64,000 nucleotides of DNA from Chryseobacterium sediminis. Lineage in GTDB: Bacteria > Bacteroidota > Bacteroidia > Flavobacteriales > Weeksellaceae. The position numbers were made by a program, and so were the translations under genes. Below are positions 61,465 to 64,000 of the stretch, in pieces; within the stretch, counting starts at the first letter, position 1; each line of letters opens with the position of its first letter. The stretch covers positions 2,163,937-2,227,936 of the forward strand of contig NZ_VUNZ01000001.1 in NCBI RefSeq assembly GCF_008386505.1, written 5' to 3'. The notes under the pieces were generated by a model. That model searched no databases. It was not told the DNA's origin and saw only the letters and a program-made list of their open reading frames with translations.

Positions 61465-62904
61465 ATGAAATTAAGTTTAGCAATTGTTGCATTGGCTTTG
61501 GCAATTCCTTCTGCCACTTATGCGCAAGACTCAACGGCAGTTTCAAAAGGAGAGTATCCTAATACATTTTCTTCGGGATCTGCTAATGTTTCCCCTTTCA
61601 CCAATCAATCTAAAAGATTTAATGATTGGTCTATTTCTGCCGGGGTGGGTGTTCCACTTATTCAGTCAGGAGATTTGACTTCAATCAAAAATGGTAACGG
61701 TAAGAACCTTTTTGGATATTCAGCTTACGTAAGTATTGACAAAGCAATTACTCATGCTTTCGGAATCAATTTACAATACGACAAAGGTGAAACCAGACAA
61801 GGATGGTTCAATACTAAAAATGCAGCACCAGATGCATCAGCAGTAGGAGCAAGAACTCAGTATGATGCAATCTCAATCTTAGGAGATATTAATTTTTCTA
61901 ACTTATTAAGAAGAGTTGATAACCACTCCCCTTACAGATGGGCGCTTCATGGATATGCTGGTATTGGTACTATTGCATACAGAGCATACCAGAAAGACGG
62001 TAATAACAGACAAAGTTTAGTGACTGAAATTAAGCCTTTCCAATTAGGTTCTATGTTCATGCAGGCTGGTACAGGTCTGAAATTCAAAGTGAACAGAAGA
62101 ATTGACATTGAAGGTAGATTAATGTATGTTGTAACCGGTGATGATGAATTTGATGGTGGTGGAGATAAGTACAGCGCAATCAACAAGCGTGAAGAGCAGG
62201 TTTCTGACAACTTCTTCAATGCTACTTTAGGTATTTCATTGAAATTAGGAAAACATGAATCTCATCTAATGTGGCATGATCCACTTCAGGAAATCTATTA
62301 CAAACTGGATGTACTGGCTAATAAAAACCAGGATATCGAAGTATGTAAAAAAGGAGATGCTGATAACGACGGAGTATGCGACGATTGGGACAGACAACTT
62401 GATACTCCTGCAGGGGCAAGAGTGGACGGTGCCGGAGTTGCACTTGATACTGACCTTGATGGTGTAATCGATCTTTACGATAAGTGTGTAACAGTTCCCG
62501 GACCTGTTGAAAACAACGGATGTCCTGTAGCAACAACAGGACCTGTAGTAGAAACAGAAACTAAATTGGAAGGAATCGAATTTGATTTAAATTCTGACAG
62601 AATTTTACCTTCAAACACTCCAATCCTAAATAATGCTGTAAACTATATTAATTCTTCAACGGGTTCTTATAATGTAATCGGAGCGACTGATACAAGAGGT
62701 ACTGACGCTTACAACCAAAAATTATCTGAAAGAAGAGCAAACAACGTTAAGAACTATCTGATCAAAAACGGTGTTCAGACAGGTAAACTACAGTCAATAG
62801 GAAAAGGTGAAAAAGACCTTAAATACCCTGAGTGTGAGCCAGCAACAAAGTGCCCTGAATGGAAAAACAGAGCCAACAGAAGAGTATACTTCGAAGCTAA
62901 ATAA
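61465..62904 (+). CDS. OmpA-family outer-membrane protein (paralogue 3)
   Basis: 479 aa. Same signal peptide and barrel as paralogue 2, with only about seven amino-acid differences in the first 353 residues and no indels. Its OmpA domain differs (IGATDTRGTDAYNQKLSERRA), and it lacks the Lys-rich tail. A Cys pair near the end (CEPATKC) may be a disulphide. The shared N-terminal part points to recent duplication or gene conversion. The gene is preceded by its own 210-bp upstream region. Confidence 0.94.
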   Translation: MKLSLAIVALALAIPSATYAQDSTAVSKGEYPNTFSSGSANVSPFTNQSKRFNDWSISAGVGVPLIQSGDLTSIKNGNGKNLFGYSAYVSIDKAITHAFGINLQYDKGETRQGWFNTKNAAPDASAVGARTQYDAISILGDINFSNLLRRVDNHSPYRWALHGYAGIGTIAYRAYQKDGNNRQSLVTEIKPFQLGSMFMQAGTGLKFKVNRRIDIEGRLMYVVTGDDEFDGGGDKYSAINKREEQVSDNFFNATLGISLKLGKHESHLMWHDPLQEIYYKLDVLANKNQDIEVCKKGDADNDGVCDDWDRQLDTPAGARVDGAGVALDTDLDGVIDLYDKCVTVPGPVENNGCPVATTGPVVETETKLEGIEFDLNSDRILPSNTPILNNAVNYINSSTGSYNVIGATDTRGTDAYNQKLSERRANNVKNYLIKNGVQTGKLQSIGKGEKDLKYPECEPATKCPEWKNRANRRVYFEAK

Positions 62905-62925
62905 TAAACTTACTTATATTATATG

Positions 62926-62952
62926 AAAGTCACGCCTGGCGTGACTTTTTTT
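62926..62952 (+). terminator. Terminator of the third OmpA gene
   Basis: A 10-bp stem (AAAGTCACGC) with a 3-nt loop and a seven-T tail. Confidence 0.9.
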
Positions 62953-62980
62953 GTCCTAATACTTTCCTTATTTTTACAAT

Positions 62981-64000
62981 ATGATTTCGCCGCAGGATTT
63001 TCAAAAACTAAAATATGATACCCTTAAATATTTCTGGGGTTATACTGATTTCAGAGATGCTCAGGAAGAAATTATTAATGCTGTCATTAATGAAAAAGAT
63101 ACTCTGGTTCTGTTACCCACAGGAGCAGGAAAATCACTATGCTACCAATTGCCTGCCTTACTGAAAGAAGGAACATGCCTGGTAGTTTCTCCTTTACTTG
63201 CATTAATGAAAGACCAGGTAAATCAGCTTAAATCCCGTGGCATAGAAGCAGAATATCTTTCTTCTGAGCTGGATGAATATGATGCTGAAGCAATTTACGA
63301 CCGCTGTAAAGAAGGTCTTACCAAATTACTTTATGTTTCTCCTGAAAGACTTACCAATACTCAGTTTATTCAGAACATGCAGGAAATTCAGTTATCCTTT
63401 ATTGCAGTTGATGAAGCTCACTGTATTTCAGAATGGGGACAGGATTTCAGGCCAAGTTATCAGAATATCAAAGGATTCAGAAGTAATAATCCTGAGATAC
63501 CGTGCCTTGCTTTGACTGCAACGGCAACACCAAAAGTTTTGGAAGAAATCAAAAATAAGCTAGAACTGAAGAAGCCTTATGTTTTCCAAAAAAGCTTCAA
63601 AAGAGAAAATATCAAAATATTTACAGATGAAGTATCTGATAAATTCCAACGTGTTTTTGATATTTTAAAATACAGCAACGATTCTGGAATTGTATATGTA
63701 AGAACCAGAAAAGAAGCTGAACTGCTGGCAGAATTTCTGAAAAAAAATCAACTGAAAAATGTAGATTATTTTCATGCAGGCTTAACGACCAAAGAAAAAA
63801 ACACCAGACAGAATCTTTGGAACAACAGTGACAATCATGTCCTTATTTCTACCAATGCCTTTGGGATGGGTATTGACAAAGACAATGTACGGTTTGTAAT
63901 CCACTATTCTCCTGCCGCCTCTCTGGAAAACTATTACCAGGAAATCGGAAGAGCCGGAAGAGATGGAAAAGACAGTTTTGCCTTTATGCTTTGGAATAAA
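62981..64000 (+). CDS. recQ: ATP-dependent DNA helicase RecQ, partial
   Basis: The gene is cut by the right window edge after 340 codons. Superfamily II helicase motifs are present in order: LLPTGAGKSLCYQLP (motif I), VVSPLLALMKDQV (Ia), DEAHCISEWGQDFRP (II, with RecQ-type aromatic loop), LALTATATP (III), TNAFGMGIDK (V) and YQEIGRAGRDG (VI). RecQ unwinds DNA in recombination repair. RQC and HRDC domains are expected beyond the window. Confidence 0.95.
   Translation, partial: MISPQDFQKLKYDTLKYFWGYTDFRDAQEEIINAVINEKDTLVLLPTGAGKSLCYQLPALLKEGTCLVVSPLLALMKDQVNQLKSRGIEAEYLSSELDEYDAEAIYDRCKEGLTKLLYVSPERLTNTQFIQNMQEIQLSFIAVDEAHCISEWGQDFRPSYQNIKGFRSNNPEIPCLALTATATPKVLEEIKNKLELKKPYVFQKSFKRENIKIFTDEVSDKFQRVFDILKYSNDSGIVYVRTRKEAELLAEFLKKNQLKNVDYFHAGLTTKEKNTRQNLWNNSDNHVLISTNAFGMGIDKDNVRFVIHYSPAASLENYYQEIGRAGRDGKDSFAFMLWNK

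Overview
The window looks like a chromosomal segment of a Chryseobacterium-type flavobacterium (Bacteroidota). This is inferred from several traits: AT-rich DNA, promoters of the TTTG-N19-TAnnTTTG kind, type IX secretion (T9SS) C-terminal sorting domains, a DUF4290-murA pair, the rpmB-rpmG-DUF4295-ftsY cluster, tandem OmpA-family genes with thrombospondin type 3 repeats, and an exported GH13 amylase lipoprotein. Most of it is ordinary housekeeping DNA with one clear accessory island.

Layout. 1-4.8 kb: a serine hydrolase cut by the window edge, two unrecognised small proteins, a hydrolase-like exported protein, a thioesterase and an OmpH/Skp chaperone. 4.9-9.5 kb: glyoxylate shunt genes aceB and aceA, with a divergent RamB/ScfR-type regulator and two palindromes in the shared promoter region. 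9.5-13.5 kb: a ComF-family protein, an alpha/beta hydrolase, upp and der. 13.88 kb: tRNA-Gln(UUG). From its 3' end to about 20.83 kb lies an island bounded by a ~41-bp direct repeat. It holds an ISAon1-type transposase fragment, a phage-tail-like protein, a 1607-aa CotH-kinase/LamG/LRR protein and a small partner. 21.3-24.8 kb: katG with an OxyR-type box, then a haem-binding protein and a DCC thiol oxidoreductase. 25-28.7 kb: amylase lipoprotein, DUF4290 and murA. 28.9-39.5 kb: a lone NIL-domain protein behind an operator-like repeat, a C92-type amidase lipoprotein, a two-component system, an EamA transporter, an MgtC-like protein and a three-gene heavy-metal RND efflux operon. 39.7-45.5 kb: DUF1801, two secreted proteins of unknown role and a T9SS adhesin. 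45.7-51.7 kb: aminotransferase, lipoprotein, murB, proC, VanZ and lnt. 51.8-58.5 kb: FG-GAP T9SS protein, L28/L33/DUF4295, exported RidA-like protein, ftsY, GlsB-like protein, sppA and folK. 58.5-64 kb: three OmpA-family paralogues and the start of recQ, cut by the right edge.

Non-coding features include bidirectional terminators, five intergenic arrays of imperfect 7-bp repeats, a 218-bp MITE-like element with perfect 22-bp terminal inverted repeats plus a decayed relative, and two hairpin elements. The best candidates for something undescribed are the tRNA-Gln island with its giant CotH protein, the paired palindromes of the aceBA/regulator region, the operator in front of the lone NIL gene, and the hairpin leader of the MgtC-like gene. 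All functional statements rest on motif reading; no database search was run.
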